A stretch of 64,000 nucleotides of DNA, from contig VWPU01017639.1 of the NCBI GenBank assembly GCA_013398955.1, forward strand, positions 124,001-188,000. Direction: 5' to 3'. Below are positions 1 to 14,700 of the stretch, one piece after another. The position numbers and the translations under genes are program-made. The notes under the pieces were generated by a model. The model searched no databases, was not told the DNA's origin, and worked only from the letters and a program-made list of their open reading frames with translations. Source of the stretch: Callaeas wilsoni (Eukaryota; Chordata; Aves; Passeriformes; Callaeidae). How positions within the stretch are numbered: position 1 is the first letter of the stretch; every line of letters starts with the position of its first letter.

Positions 1-3000
1 TCATGCAGGTCTTCATTTATCACAGCTGAAAGTGCATGGCTAGATTGGAAATGTGTTGGTAGATAATCTCATGATGTTTCACACAATTCCAACAGAGTGG
101 TTTGAATATTGTCTCTATAATATCTAAGGATGTATTTGTGAATCTCATCAAGGGGAATCCATCTCTTCCTCACACCTCATTGAATGTGCTGTACTCCATG
201 TGTCAGATAGAGAAGTTAAGCAGAAATGCAGAAATTTGGGAAGGGGAGGTTGACGTTAACTGGTTTGTGATGCTGGAGTGTTGGAATCAAAGCCATTGCT
301 GTTGTGACAGGAATTAGAGTGTGCTAAATTTTAGCAGTGGTAAAGGAAGTTGCTACTGGTTTTGTTGGTTTTCCCTTGTTATAAATGAGTTAAGGAATGT
401 CCATGGTCACAACTCAACCTCTGTTATAAATAAAAACAGAAATGTACCAACAGTTCTGGTGTTCTCTAAGTGCCTGCAGAGGTAGTTAATGAAAGTCAAA
501 GTAATGGGATGTTGGTGCAGGCATATAAAATTTAATAGTTTTGGAAGGCTTCAGGTGCATTAAAAATAACTCTCTTCCAGAATAATTAACTACTTTAACT
601 TGGTATTGAATCAATCAGCCAATTAGTGCAGTCCTGTTTTGTATCGTGGAAACTTTCGTACTGCATTAATAAACACCAACCTTTTGAGCAGATATTTCTG
701 CAGTTAGACTGACCTATATATTATGTATTACTTAAAGATAGCTCTGAAGAGTGTTTTTCGGCTGTATATTGTTTTCTTTTTGTTAGATAGATGGACAGAT
801 TTGGGATGTACATCTGTGATACCATATAATTGACAGAAAACCCTCTGGTATTTGACTGTCCAAAGAACATGAAAGGTATTACTTTGCAACAGTCCTATTC
901 TGTCAGATGGTTGCATTGACTTTCTGAAACAGTTGGAGAAAATTGATATGACTTAATGTAAATGAAACTGTAACATTTGATTCTTACCTCATGTTACCTC
1001 CCTGTGGTATCAAGCACTTCCCAATCGTGCAGTAAGCATGTTTCATATGGCCTTTATTCCAAATCTTTCCCTGGGGAAATCGCTGGAAGTTGTGGGACAA
1101 TTCTCTTTCATGTACTGTTTAACTGGCATTGACTTGGTTTCCTGACTTATCTAGAGAGGTGGCTTCATTTGATCCACTTCCTTTTTACAGATTACAAATT
1201 GCTGCCTTGTGTCAGTAGAACTGACCATTTTTTCCCCTGAAGAAAAAAAAACAAAACCAAAAACCAAACCTTTCATTTCTAAACTGTTATTGGGAATAGT
1301 TTTGAGATTCCCAATAACTGGCAGAGCCTGGGCACCATAGCTACAGTGCATGTCTGGAAGTTGTCATTAATTAGCATTCTGGTTCTTCAGCTTTGTTTAG
1401 CAGCTTTTCTGCTCAGTGTAATACCAGCTCTCTCTTTCTTCCCCTAGGTTTTGTGTTGTTGTGCATTTCCTGCTTAACCGAATGTTTGTTTAAGTAGATA
1501 TAAGTGCAGTGAATTTCCTGAAAGTTAATCATTGGGGAAATTGAAATGAAATTTTAAAATATCATTAGGAATGCAAACAATAAATTCTTTCATTTGCTGT
1601 AGGCGTCTTTAGGTTGGAATGACTAGAAAAGGTTCTGGTTAATTAGAAGTAATTTGTTAGAAACCTGAATCCTTTTTTTATTTCCTAGATTAAAACTCAG
1701 TTCCCAGCTGGATGCTTATAAGTGCAGGAAATGTAATTGTGAGATGATTAACTGCAAAAAGATGGATAATTGGAGTTCATATGATATGTCAAATATGGCT
1801 AAACCAAAAGGTTTTCTGCATGTTGAAAGAGATTGGCTGAAGTCTAGGTTGCAGAATATTGAGCAAGGAGTGTTTTTAGAGATTAATAGTCACAGATTGC
1901 TGCAAGACGATGAGGCAGAGCTTGACTGTAAAGAGGTAACACCTCCCAGCCCTTTCCTATATCTTCAGGTTTTAATTAGCATGGGTTTGGTTTTGTCCTG
2001 TTCCCTTTATTGCTGTTATGTGAATTAGAGATTAGGAAACACACTAAACATCATACATCTAACACCAATGCTTAGAGATAAAGATATCTCCTCCTCTCCA
2101 CTAGCAAAGGCTCAGCCTACCATAGGATAAATTATTTGAGTCTCCTGTGTTATTCCCTCCCCAATGTCTTGCCTTACAATCAGCATTATTTTTTCTATAG
2201 CTTTTTTTTATGTTTGTAAAATTTGCTTTGAGTCTTGTTGTTTTTTTTTTTAACTGTACCGTAATAATAAATTAAAAGGTGATACATACAGTATAAACTG
2301 CATCAGTGGCATTTTGCTTTCATTATCCCTCATAGATGTTTAGCAGAACAGTGCCTGGTGTTTTAAATTACTTCTGCTTTACTTTAAAATGAGAACTTCT
2401 GTTTGAATAGCCTATTGTTCTGTTAGCTACTACATTGCACTTCAAACCGCAGAGTGTTATTAGAGTCACTGTGTTTTGGGATCATATTAAATATTTGTTC
2501 TCTCCCTGCTCCCAAGCTATAAACTTCATATCTCGATAAGGAGTTTCTAACCCTTGGAAATACTGCTTTACAAATTCAGCTAATGACCCAAATACAGCTT
2601 GTTTGTTGTGTATGAGTTGTATTAAAATAACATACTCTATGTGTATTGTCATTAATGATATGCTCATTTTGATAATGGAGCTGCAGTCTCTTAGTATGTA
2701 GTCCTTGGGGAGATGCTGCATTTTTTTAACTAAGTATTGTTCTGGCTCCTTTCCTTGATTGGCCCAGAAATAGCAATCAGCTGGGGAGCAGGATGACATG
2801 CCTCTTAGCGATCCCTTTTATCTTTGAGATGAGTATCAACATTGTATGCTTCCTAATGGAAGTGTAATTTAATGAAATCTATTGGGTAAACATACTTCAG
2901 ATGTTCAAAGGAGGTGACAAAATTTTTGCTGGCAGCCAGGACCTGGCTGGTTTCCAGCTTGCCTTTAGCTGCTATGCATATAGCATTGAGAGAGGCACTT

Positions 3001-3544
3001 AAAATAGGAACACAAAGTATTGTTTCTATTGTGTTTTTGGTTGTGGATTTTTTTTTTTTCTCTCTGTTTTCTTTTCCTTAATTTTATTTTTCTGGTATTT
3101 GTACTAGTGCCCTATGACTTCCAGGCTTTTCTAGTAAAATGCTGCGTGAGGTCAGGTTTCCCCTCTCCCCCCCAAGACATAGATGACAGTGTTAAACTCA
3201 GGGGAGATGGTTGGCACAGAATGTGCTGCATATTGGGGAGAGGGGTGAGTGTGGGGCTGAGTGATCCAGACTGCTGTTAGTCAGTACCTCTGTGAAAGAG
3301 CGAGTTCCTCTCTAGACTGATAAAATTAAGTATCCTGTTTTAAAGATTGTGTCAGAGCACTTTTGTTTTATCAATAATAATTGCTGATGTAGAACTGTCG
3401 TCACTGAGGTTTTTAACAGATGGCTGGGAGTGGAAGGAAAGCTGCTCAGCCTTCCACCTCCTCAGCTAGAAACAAGATTGCTAAAAGGAGACAGTTGTCC
3501 CTCTTACCATTGCTCCCTCCTCGTTATAGAGCACAGTGATCCCA

Positions 3545-3589
<45 letters not shown>

Positions 3590-6500
3590 TTGTGGTAGCA
3601 AACTTGGCAGAAAGACTGGAAAGATCATATCAGCACTGTTGTCCCTTTTAGTGGATGTTTGACTGGACAGCTGATGGATCTTGCTGCTCAGATCCTAAGG
3701 GTTTGGTAAACTGTAAGAGAGTGTTTGACAGGAAATATATTAACATTTAGACACATTTGAATATAATGGATATGTCTGTGGAACATGGGGTTTTCTTCTT
3801 TACATAGGAGGTCTAGAGGAGGTATTTTTACTTTGAAGAATTCCACAGTGAGTGTAATTGGGGGATGAAGGACGTGTCCAGAGAAAGATAAATGCATCAT
3901 TGACCTTTTGCTGTTCTTTCAGGTATTAGTGACTAAATCTGAGCTTTTCATTGTGACTCACTTTATTTCCAGCTTGATCCTGTAAAGAAGCCCCTTCCCA
4001 AGTTTCCATAGTCCCTCTCCTATGAATGTGTGACATGGTACATTTGAGCCTTGTGGTTTTACTCCAGTAACGAGTGAGTTCTCTGGACTGGTGGAAGTCA
4101 TGATCTACCAACAGGGAACTTCTTTGGGTACAAAGGCAAGGTCAAACAACTGTCTCTTTTTGCAGTGTTGTTAAGCTTGTGTTCCATGTGGGGGTAGTAA
4201 CTAAGGATCAGAATGCAGTAAGATGTGAAATGGAGTGAACTGTATTGCTTGTTTACAAATAATGGAACAAAATGTGAAAGACTAAGGAAGAAGATTCAGG
4301 ATATGTCAACATACCTGATATTGCTGTAACTGTAAGCTGTAATAATGATACAAAATATATTGCAGTTGTATTGAACTGTCTTCATTCAAAGTGTCTTTTG
4401 TTCCTCAGCCAAACTGCACATTTCTTTAATGCTACTCTACTTTGCAAACTTTCTTATGTTGCCCAAAGTCTTTGCAAGATCCAGGTGTGTACTTCTTTAT
4501 GTGTGTGTGGATGCATGTGCAATGTTTGCTGTATATGGAATACAGTGATGCCAGTTTAGCTTGTGGCAGGTGTGAGACAATTAAAACTATCTATAATTTT
4601 AAACTATTTAATATATAAACACATTTTATTTAATTTTGTCCTTGCATTGCTTCTGGAGACTGGTGAGAAGAGGCAGGAAATAGACAAAATTACAGGCAGC
4701 ACCGAAGTTTATGACTCTGTGTTGTGAACCCAAAATAATTAAATGGTTCATGAGACTTTCAACTCAAGAAAATGAATAAATCTTCAAAGCTTCAGACCAA
4801 AACATTTTCAAAACTATAAAGTTTGGTGAAATTGTAAAAAATGTTCTGGCTTTAGATCTGCTTCTTTGAAACTAACCTTCACATGAAGTACTCCTTTGAA
4901 GTGAAAAATTTTTCTATACCTTTTGTGGACCAGTTAGAACTGTAAATTCGTATCTTGGTGATTTTATTTCCTGTGTCTGTTTCCTGGTGAAATTGGGCTT
5001 GAGGAAGCCAAAGATTATTGGATCATTTGATTTGGTTCCCCTTCACATAATTATCAGTTGAGAGTCCAAGAGAAGGGAACTGAATGCAGTAGGTTGGTAA
5101 GGTGGTATTTTCCAGCTTCAAATCCCCTCATTGCATTTAGGGGAACGATGCTGACGTAAAGCTTTTCTCATCTCGTTAATTCTCCGAGTTTCTCTTTGAC
5201 CAAGGACATGATTAGATGGTAGTCTGCTTTTTTCTGTTTCCCTCCATTTTATGCCTCCTGATTTGTTTCCTCCTTTACGACAGTCCACGCTGCAGCTGCT
5301 TCATGCCCCAGTGCAGACGATTAAGCTGCTTCTGAGGCCACCATCAAAAGCTGCTTTCTCACTAGGTCTGCAGGAAGATGCAGAAGCATTACCTCCCACC
5401 ACTGCCATTGCCATCTTTGTCATCTTTTTTTCTCCATTGTCAAGCCATCATTTGTAGCTGCTGTAAGCTTTTACCTGTGGCAGCTTAAAAGATACGGGTT
5501 GAGATTTTTTCAGAAAGGACCCTGAAGGAGTCGGTGCTCAATCCTCAATGGCTTTCAGAGCTGAGCAGCTTAGACCTCTTAAAAATTCTAGTCTTATGTC
5601 TTTTCAGGTGGGATTTTCAGATTCTCATGAGTAACTTGTGAAAGGAAGATACGTAGAAACCTGCACCTCATTTCATGGTTCAGGAGGGCTTGTTTTTTTC
5701 AGATTATGTAAGTGCTTTTGAAATTTCATCCTTTGACATGATCTTGTCGCAAGAAACATATTTCAGTTTTAGCAAGGCAGTGTTTGAACAGCTATGAATT
5801 CAGAAAGAATCACTTGCCATTTGGAGAATTTCATTGATATGTTTTCTTTCATGTGAATTTCCAGTATGGTTAAGCAACCAGGATATCCAGAGGCCTTTTG
5901 GGTAGGTGAATATATGAGCTGAAATAATGAAATCAGAAACTTGTATACAGCAAAGCTAATCCTTAAGTCATTGAAGAAGGGGACAGAAGTACCTCAAAGA
6001 TTTTGAAATGTTGGTTGTTGCAAAGAAAGAAATGCAAGAAATTCTGTAATGTTACCCAGACAAAGCCTCTTTGAGGAGTGATCATCTTTTTCTGTGGCTT
6101 GATGCAAAATGACTCTGCAATCCCTGAGAATGTTTGTCCTTATACAGCTCCTATTGAAAAAGATTACCACTAAAACTCCACCTCTTTAAAAGGAGTGATT
6201 TTTCCTCTTTAATAATGTTATGGGGTAGACAGATAACAAGATCGAAGTGGAAAGTGGAACTGAAGTTATAGCTGAGGGAAAGATACAATTATATAACATA
6301 CTATTGAGGATAATATTATCTATACTGCAGGTGATTCAGTTAACAAAGAATAGTTGTAAAATTTTCCTATAGGAATGTATTGCTAAAAATGAGAGAGATG
6401 GGGTAGCTTAAAGTAGTCAATAGAGTTGTACATCACATTTGAAACCTCTGTCAAACACTTGCCATCGGTATATACCCAGCTGCCACAAGAATGAGTGTAT

Positions 6501-7888
6501 TAGGTTGGACCAAAACTCCACATAGCTTCATGTTATTTCTCTGAGAGTGAGCAAAAGATCACTGCAGAAGGATGCAGGGATAAAGCAGCTGTGTACTGTT
6601 GTTACTCTTACACTCTTCCAGCCTTTCTCATTTGGAACTGAGAAATTCCTGAGTCAGAAGCAGTGGTTCAACCTCGAACTACATCACCAGAACAGGAATT
6701 AGTTATCAAAGTTGTGGATCAGGATCAGGGGAACTAACAAATCAGAGCAGAACTTTTTGCGGAGGGTGAGTCAGTTGTGTTTTGCCTTGAACTCAGAGAA
6801 TGATGAAGCAGGATGCAAATATGGAAATGGTGGTTTTTTTCATTAATTTGTCATTGCTCCAGTGTGAAAGTGTAAGAACTGAACTGAAAACCAGTGGTGG
6901 CAAAAACTGTCAGGGCTGGGTATGAAGGTAGAAGAGTGGGGTGGTCCTGCCATGAGCAGCCTTCTGCCTTGGACGTGTTACCAGACTCCTTGTCAAGCTG
7001 TGGGAGGAGCAGGAGTGCACAGACCCTGGAAAATGATAGTGCCTTAAATAAAACCGTATCGCTTTGTTTATATTATAATTCCTTCACTTTCTTTGATTTG
7101 TTTCATCCTATGTAATCGGATGATTTTATTCTGCGGGTAGAAGGAGGTCCTTCTCCAGTAGTGTTAGTAGCATAGCTTCCTTTCTAGTAAGTTATCAGGG
7201 TTCTGAAGTTATATAATGTTTTCTGCATTGCGTGGATTTTTATTTTTGTGTCTTAAGGCTATTATCTACTGAGAGTTGAGCAGATGTTTGAAATTATACA
7301 AATGAGAATATCTGTATCCAAAGATGTAATTTTAGGAAATACTTCATTATGCTTGTAACTGGCACTTCTGTTTGTGGGGACTTTTATGCATATGAGTGCC
7401 ATCTATTTTCTATCTGGATAAACTTTTCATTTTGGGCTCTAAAATATCAGCTGTAGGGCCTCCACAAAGATGGTAAGAAGTGCAATTAATCATTTATCTG
7501 CTAGGTGTCAGCAAAGGTTCTCTTTAAGATAAATAAATTAAAAACTGTATGCATTCATACACTAGATCTTGAAACTATGTGGCTCAAATCTGTTTGGAGG
7601 CTGAAAAGGAATTTATAAGGAAATATTCATGGAAATAGATGCTAGTTAGTGTCTAGAAGAGACATATACACTTCATACCCTTCATTTAATTAATTCAATC
7701 CATTGCATTTTTCTTGATGTATGCAACTTTGAACCTCTCTTTAATTAAGGAAAATTAACAAGTTTATTATACTTGGAGAAGATTTCACAGATTTCCATTC
7801 AGCAGAGGTTTTTTCAAAAAATTAAGTTACCACGTGGGGCATTAGCAAAGACACTTTCATAAAATAAGTAACAAAGGCTAAGAAGAAA
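1..7888 (+). other. Intron of VTI1A, 5' part
   Basis: This is non-coding intron DNA, AT-rich, with many short poly-T and poly-A tracts. The longest open frames, such as 1744-2028 on + and 2482-2799 on -, have no recognisable domain and are not bounded by convincing splice sites. Apart from the CA microsatellite at 3547 I see no repeat family, RNA gene or regulatory cluster here. Confidence 0.75.
3547..3586. repeat. (AC)20 microsatellite
   Basis: An uninterrupted AC dinucleotide run of 40 bp. Purity and length suggest it varies between individuals. It is translated as a Thr-His run in a chance 73-residue open frame, which is not a gene. Confidence 0.97.
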
Positions 7889-8775
7889 TGGTCCATTTTC
7901 ACAGTGGCGGAAGCTCATCAGTGGTGTCCCACAACTTCCTACTTGTGTTGTTCAATATATTTTTAGATAGTCTTAATATAAAAAAGGAAAGAATTGATGA
8001 AATTACTGATGATACTAAAATATGCAGGACAGTAAAAGGGAAAGCTAAATGAATTATTTCAGGAGTAAAGTTCTGAGTGGTTAAGCATTAAACTCAGAGG
8101 TGAAACTTATTGTTGATAAGTAAAAAGAAATGCACCAATCAGGAAAACAGTTCTAAGCTGACATTCCCAATGACGGGCAAGTGTTACTGTTTGGGAAAAA
8201 TGTAATAAAAAGTCCAAACTCAATAGTGTTCAGAAAAGAAAATTAGACTGAAGGAATTACTTGGAAAGGAATAGAGATTAAGACAAATCATCTCTCTACC
8301 TATGTACCTTTATGACTCTTTATGTGATTATAATTCCCCAAAAATGCAGTAGCAGAACATAGTTCTGCTGCTGCTAAAGAAAGCTCTGGAGCAGCTCAGT
8401 GCAAGGAACTGGGTAATGGACAGAAATTCTTCAGCGAGGGTTAAGAGGGAAGGGATATAGAGAGAGATGGTTATATAAATGGAGTGGCATGTAGAGAAGG
8501 TGCAGTGTCAAGAAGTTGTTCACCACTGCTCATAATACGTGTCAGGTGGCATCAAGTTAATTTATTGGATGAGAGATAAAAAAGCAAGAGAGGTGAGGGC
8601 ATCACAACTGGGAAATGCCTGATCTGTAGTCCACCACAAGGTGAGTGAGGAGCGAGGGTGTACCAGGCAGGGGCCATGCACTTTGACCCCTTCTGTGGGT
8701 TTCTAGTATTGGTACTTCCTGGGTTCTGCATGTTAGGCTGGATGGACCTTTGGTCTGAATTAGTATGGCCAGTCA
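7889..8775 (+). mobile_element. Old CR1/L3-type LINE relic, 3' half
   Basis: Heavily mutated remains of a CR1-clade LINE, in + orientation. Near 7920-7975 the sequence still reads as the reverse-transcriptase stretch 'SGVPQ...LFNIF' with stops. 8000-8030 resembles the 'FADDTKL' catalytic region (here ITDDTKICRTV). 8075-8135 matches the 'LSDWATKWQMKFNVDKCKVMH' part at DNA level. The end near 8730-8775 (gctggatggacctttggtct then agtatggcc) is the diagnostic 3' end of ancient amniote CR1/L3 elements. No open frame survives and it cannot be active. Assignment is by eye; the subfamily is not determined. Confidence 0.75.
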
Positions 8776-11700
8776 GCTTTATAAATTGTTTTTTTCCTGG
8801 CCACACGTGACATAGAAGGGGATGCAGTCACTTCTGAAGTGTTGTGCCTAGGGTAGGTATAAACAGTGTCTGAGCTGCCTGGCTCCCAGAACAGTGAAAG
8901 TTTTGCTTAGATAAGTAGTGCTTGTTATTGCAAACTGCAAGTTTGGGAACATAGCAGGCATGTGTTGGTTCGCTTGGAGTGACAGATCAATATATTTAGC
9001 TTCAGCCTATGCAGAAAATTAGTAAGACTTTCTTTGTTCTGGTGTGATCTTAGTTCTAGAAATAGTATAACTTAAGTGGGGAAAACACCACAACAATTTG
9101 GGACTACAAACAAATTCCATCTGTTTCTACATCTCTATCTCATTCACTTAATAGGAACATTCTCAGGAAAAGCTCTGTAAATGGAAATATTTTTAAGTTT
9201 GTGCACTTTGGATTTATATGCCTACTTAAAGGTAATGCAAACATTAGGCTGTATTTTTTTGAGTTATTGTTTATACATAACTTATCCAGCTGGGAATCAG
9301 ACCATTACCACTTCACATTTATTTTTAAAGTGTAGAATTTAAAATATATGCAACTACCACCTAGCAAACTATCTGGAAATGAAGAGATTGTGTTGAAAGA
9401 GGTACTTTGAAATTTTTTTTAACCAGTCTGTGGAACTTTGAACACAAAACCTGAGTTTAAGAAATAGTTACACACTTCTCAGGCCTTGTATAAAGCCTCA
9501 TGTTTGTCATTAAATATTACATACGGTTTAAGAATTCATGTGAACCACTACTGTTCTTTACTTAGATACAATTTTTTATAAAGTGCTCTGTTAGTAGAGC
9601 AGGGGTTTTTTGTGTGAAGCAGTGTTTTGTGGACCATTGAGTATGACAACGCAGTTCACTCAGACTAATTTTTTTAGTATCGCTATGTAACTGCAGAGCA
9701 AGCCTAGTATTCCCCCTTAGCACTTTTGTTAATGAGAAACAGTGTTGTCTAATATTACTGTGTTACTGATAATTCAATAGGTCTCAAATAACTCCCTGAG
9801 GCCTGGTGGCCATACTGTGACAGATGCTTTAAAGTTAGAAAGATGTCCTCTCTGCACAAAGACCTTCAGGATCTGACCTTTGCATTGGCTTTGCTAGTGA
9901 AGGATATGCCCACATTGATGATATCAGGTTTATGCAACAACACAGTTGTTGTACTTCTTTTAAAATGAGGCAGTATTTTACTTTACTATGTTATGCTCCT
10001 CATAATTAAATTTAAAAACTTTAAAACTGAAGTACTTGATCTTTAGACTTTCAGCCACGTTCCTCTATGAATTGCTGTGTCAAAGAGTGTATTGATGCCG
10101 CCACATAGCTGGTGTTCATATACTTCCTGCTCATTCAATAGGAAAATATGATAGGAATGCTGTCCCTGTACTGTGAGAAAAGTTTGATATTTTCCCCAAA
10201 TCAAGTCTCATTAGAAAGAACTTCAGCCACTGAGATTTGAAAGGGTTTGTATTATTAAGTTCTATCTTGCCAGGGAAGGTGCTTTCTTACATTTTCTGTT
10301 TTAAAAGTAATCAATTGATCAACCTCTTGCCATCTCCCTCATATATTTGTTCACCAAAGGGTTTCGTCCCATGCCAGTTTTACAAAATTCAAGTCAAAAG
10401 ATGCAGGTAGATCTTGTGTACTTATGCTTCAGCTTCTGAATTCCACATAAAAGAGTCATAACCCCACAAAGAAAGTATTAAAACTTCAGATCTTGGCAGA
10501 ATGGTATTTTTCCCAGTGTATGAGAAAAAGACAATGACCACAGGAAGCAGGTAGCTGTGTGCTTCTGTACATTGTATAGCTTCCATCAATACAGTTTATA
10601 TAGTCTTCCATGACACACAGCTTTTTCTCTAAAGACATGTTAGGGTTTTTTTAAGTTCATGTATTGATTGTAAATCAGACAGGTGTAGATTGAATAGCAA
10701 ATAATCCCCATCACCATCATAATTGTAAATCAATTTTGTAACAATGTAAAAAAAATTTCTGCACTGCCAAGTGCTTTATTAATGTCATGGGAAATAATGA
10801 AATCATCATTCAAAATTGCATTAGTTTTGCTTTCTTTCATCTTCCATTTACTAAGCAGGACTAAAATGACATGTATTTATCTGTGCAGGTGTATTGCCTG
10901 TATTATGTACGTTATCTTTCATTTTGATCTGTAAATATATAGTTCTCTTTCTAGACTTGTTCTCTAATGTGGTCATACCTGGAGTTGACTCAAATACAAG
11001 CAGGGACAAGGGCTGGCATCACCTCTGTGTGCTGCCCATCACACTAATCTCCCAACATGTGTGTAGGATTGAGAGAGCAAAGGGCAGGAGTGGAACATCC
11101 CACATTTATACCTATTCCTGTAAGATAGGAAATATAACCATCAAGGTTTTAGGTTAATCATGGCAGCATTCAGCAAAACCCATCTTGATTGTATTGTCGT
11201 AGGGCCAAGGCTAAGATGCTGAGTATCTGTAGCTTCTCAAAGTTCAATGAAACCTGTTTATCATCTCTATATTTTTAAAATTAAACTGGAAAGTGGCTGC
11301 TCTGTATTTTCTTCAAAACTAGAAAACTTCTGTCACCATTTTAGTTAGTATTAATTATTTGACTAATGCCTTACATTTATACCATTGTATGCAAATTAAT
11401 TTATTAAGATAGAGGTTGGGTTATAGGCCCTTATTGTTCCACTGCTCGTGCTTTTTGTGCTGGTTCTGTGTAAAGTTTCTCTGGAATGTCTTAAAATGAT
11501 GGGAAGTGGTGGTTTCCCTGTAGTTTCAAAATCGCTATATACATTGTACAGATAATGGAATGGTACAATAGAAATTAAATTAAAATATTTTTCTGCTTGC
11601 AGCTTTACTTTTCTAGTATTACTTGTTTGCTAGAAGTGTATTATGCAGGCATTTGTTAGAAATTTTGCCAGGAGATGACTTTCAAGAAGATAAATATTTC

Positions 11701-14700
11701 CTTACTTTTTACTTGATTTTGTACACTCTTTCAGTGTAGTTATTGGTGATTTTTTTTCATGAGGGTGGTGGGATTTTTATATAATTTTATGCCTACCAGT
11801 GCTCAATGTTACATTATTATTTCACATTGATTTTTTGGCATCATAATTTCTAAGGTAAGAAATTACAGTCGCAAAGACAACATTGGAAATCGTTGTATTT
11901 GTCAGGGTAGGAGATAGCATGTAAGTGAACATGCTGAGTTTTTCAAGAGTTAAAAACCAAAACAAACCCCCAAAACCATTGCAAACAGCAGAAAAAGAAA
12001 GAGAAAAAGTTGTTTAGACAAATTTCATTCCAATTAGCTTGTAGATGAAAGTTTCTTTTTAAAGTGCTATAATCCATAAAAGAAAAATAATTCCTAGTTC
12101 AAATGCTAAAGTCTGTGTAGCGTACTACCAAGTTTCAGAGGGAAAGTGTTTTCAAGATCTTTTCATAAATGGTGTGTTATGGAATGGGGTCACTCGAAAA
12201 GGAATAATTACAGAGTGATCAGAAGATTTCTTTGAAAAGATTGTGCTAGACCTTCTGTATGGTTTGTGGAAGAACAGAAATAAGTTTTGCTCCTAGGGTG
12301 GGCTAACAAAATGTATTGTGTTTTTGCAGCTACTTCTATCTTTGCCCCAAAAGATGCATGCATCACCTCGCAGTGCACTCAGCTCTGTAAGGTCATTGCC
12401 TCGAAAGCAGATCTGGGAGTTGTTAGAAGTACAACACACTGCTGCACCGTTTGACCAACTGCAAAAGTTTAGTTTTGAACTCTAATGAGTCTTTACTCAT
12501 CTCCTGTCTTAGCACTACCAGTTGTTAAATAATTAATTCCTCTTTGATTGTACCTCTGTATGTGCTTTTATAAACTTATTTGTATTATTTTGTGTTGTAT
12601 TTTATTTGTACTCAGCCTCTTTTTGTTTCAGAGCACGGAGTTACCAGCAAGAATTAATTTGAGGAACATTCTTCCACCCCCAGTATGTAGTACTCATACT
12701 GAGGATCTGTGATCTACAGTAATTCTTATTCATTTGGAATATAGTAATTTGTTCCTGTCAGCACAGGGGCTGGTTTGTTGTTTTAAATTGCTGACTTTTG
12801 TTTTTGCTGGCATGCTCCCCAATACAAATTGAACATCTGACAAAAATCTATTTGTATGACAATTCAGTTCGAGATAGGTGCTCTGCGTTGCCTAACAGTA
12901 CAATTTGGGGTCCCCAAGATAAAAGTTGACTGAATGCCAAGATCCTAGTAGAACTTGTTTGTGCAGATAACAGAGGTAATCCATATTCCTCAGGTCTGTA
13001 AATCAAACAAAGGAGAAATATGTATGTGTACCTTTCTCTTTAAGATAGTGGACTGGGAGTTTCTTCTTAATAACAACGGGGACTATCCAACCCCTGAGAA
13101 AAATGGGACACAGACACCAGGGATGTCCCTATATGAAATTAGAGCGGTTGGGAGAGTCTTAGAATGCTTCCCCCCTTTAGCAGATAGTGTTAAATAAATT
13201 AGTCTGTGGATCTGGTTTGTGGCTTCGTGGCAATTTCTGTGCTTATGTGGTTTATTCTGTTTAGTCAAAGTTGATCCATAATACGCTGGAAGAGGAAATC
13301 CGGCCACTAGATCTTGACTGTTCCCAGAGTGATACAAACAAATGTGTCAGCTTTAGTGGCCATCTATGGAAATACTGTTTAGGAAAACACATACTGGTTC
13401 CTACTGATCCCCTGCAATGATTCTTTCAGGATGTAATAAATGACTGAAATATCCTCTTTTTGATGAGGTGTTTAGATCCAAAATGTGAAATACAAACTAG
13501 GAATCCCAATGGCCTAGCAAACACTTTCTGATAAAATATTTTTTAAGGTGCAATAATTGCTTTTCATCCTCAAGTAAAAATATACCTCTAGTCAGCTGTG
13601 TGCAACTGTGCTTCCCATTTTCTTGCTTAACTGTGGAATCGCTTACGTTTTGGAGTTAATGCTCAGTCTTGTGGTTTACTGCAGGATCCTGTGTTGTCGG
13701 GTATATACATCTTTGTTTTAAGGAAAAAAAAGTATAAGCTGTCACCCAACAATGTTCTAAAATTTTCCCATGAGGCGACTACTTCAGAAATCTTTGAAAT
13801 CTGTTGTGATCCTGTCATAAAGGTTGTCATTGTCCTGTACAACCAAAGAGCTGCTTGTAGTAGCAGTGGGCAGTGGTAATGGACAAATAACACTTCCAGC
13901 TGACCACTCCTGTTCGTTGTGCACAATATGATCTGTGGGGGATTTGGGAGAGGGAATTTAGGAGAGGACCCAAATATCTGAGCAGAGGGAGTAGGAAGCA
14001 GTAGGAAGTGGCAAAATGGGTGGTGGGTAAGGGAACAAAATATGATGTTTCATCATTCACACTTTGTGCTAGAAAAAGGTAAGTATGATCGCACTGGAGC
14101 CAGCATGTGATAAATGGCAGCAAGAAGATACAAACTGTGAAAGGTGTGAGATGGAAAATTGTTGAATTAAGGGGAAAGAGTGGTGGGTCTATCATCTGAG
14201 GTTTTAGTGGAATGGTCATTATTACTCTCTAGCTTTGTGAGAGTTCATTTTTAGGTTGAAATTTTAACCTGAGATTATTGCATAAACTTGAGTCTGTCCT
14301 TGAATGCTCAGGAATCAAAAACCCAGATATGTGCTACACAATGGGATTTTTTTCCCTTTAGTTCCTTGTATTCTCTCCACATTGGTTTTGCATGTCAGGT
14401 TCATGAGTTGGTGTTGAAACTATTATGTTTGCCATATGCTATCAAACTTTGTTTGGCTTCATATCAGATCATCTGTATTTGATGCTAACAGCTTTGTTAT
14501 ACCAGAAGTTTCTACACTGTGCCATGCAAGAACAGCTGCTGGGGTGGAGGGACAGATGTTTGGTCAAATGGAACTGGGCCTTTCTTGCACTTCAAAGGAG
14601 CTGAGCAGAGATATAATATGACTGTAGAGTATAGTTCTATTTTTCTAATATGAATACTTTGAATATTTGCCATAGTTTAGTAAGAGATTGGGAGAGCAAC

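Noticed and set aside
1744..2028. 94-codon + open frame, possible upstream VTI1A exon
   Set aside because: The peptide does not resemble the N-terminal domain of VTI1A and the ends are not splice sites of fitting phase.
8552..8806. 84-codon minus-strand open frame
   Set aside because: It is the antisense of the 3' end of the old CR1/L3 relic.
12955..13197. 80-codon + open frame with plausible-looking peptide
   Set aside because: No similarity to VTI1A or any family I know, no acceptor or donor in the right places, and it overlaps an equally long minus-strand frame.
13827..14219. 130-codon open frame on the minus strand
   Set aside because: Longest open frame in the window, but it has no domain, is biased by the purine-rich + strand, overlaps open frames in other registers and lacks exon-like boundaries.
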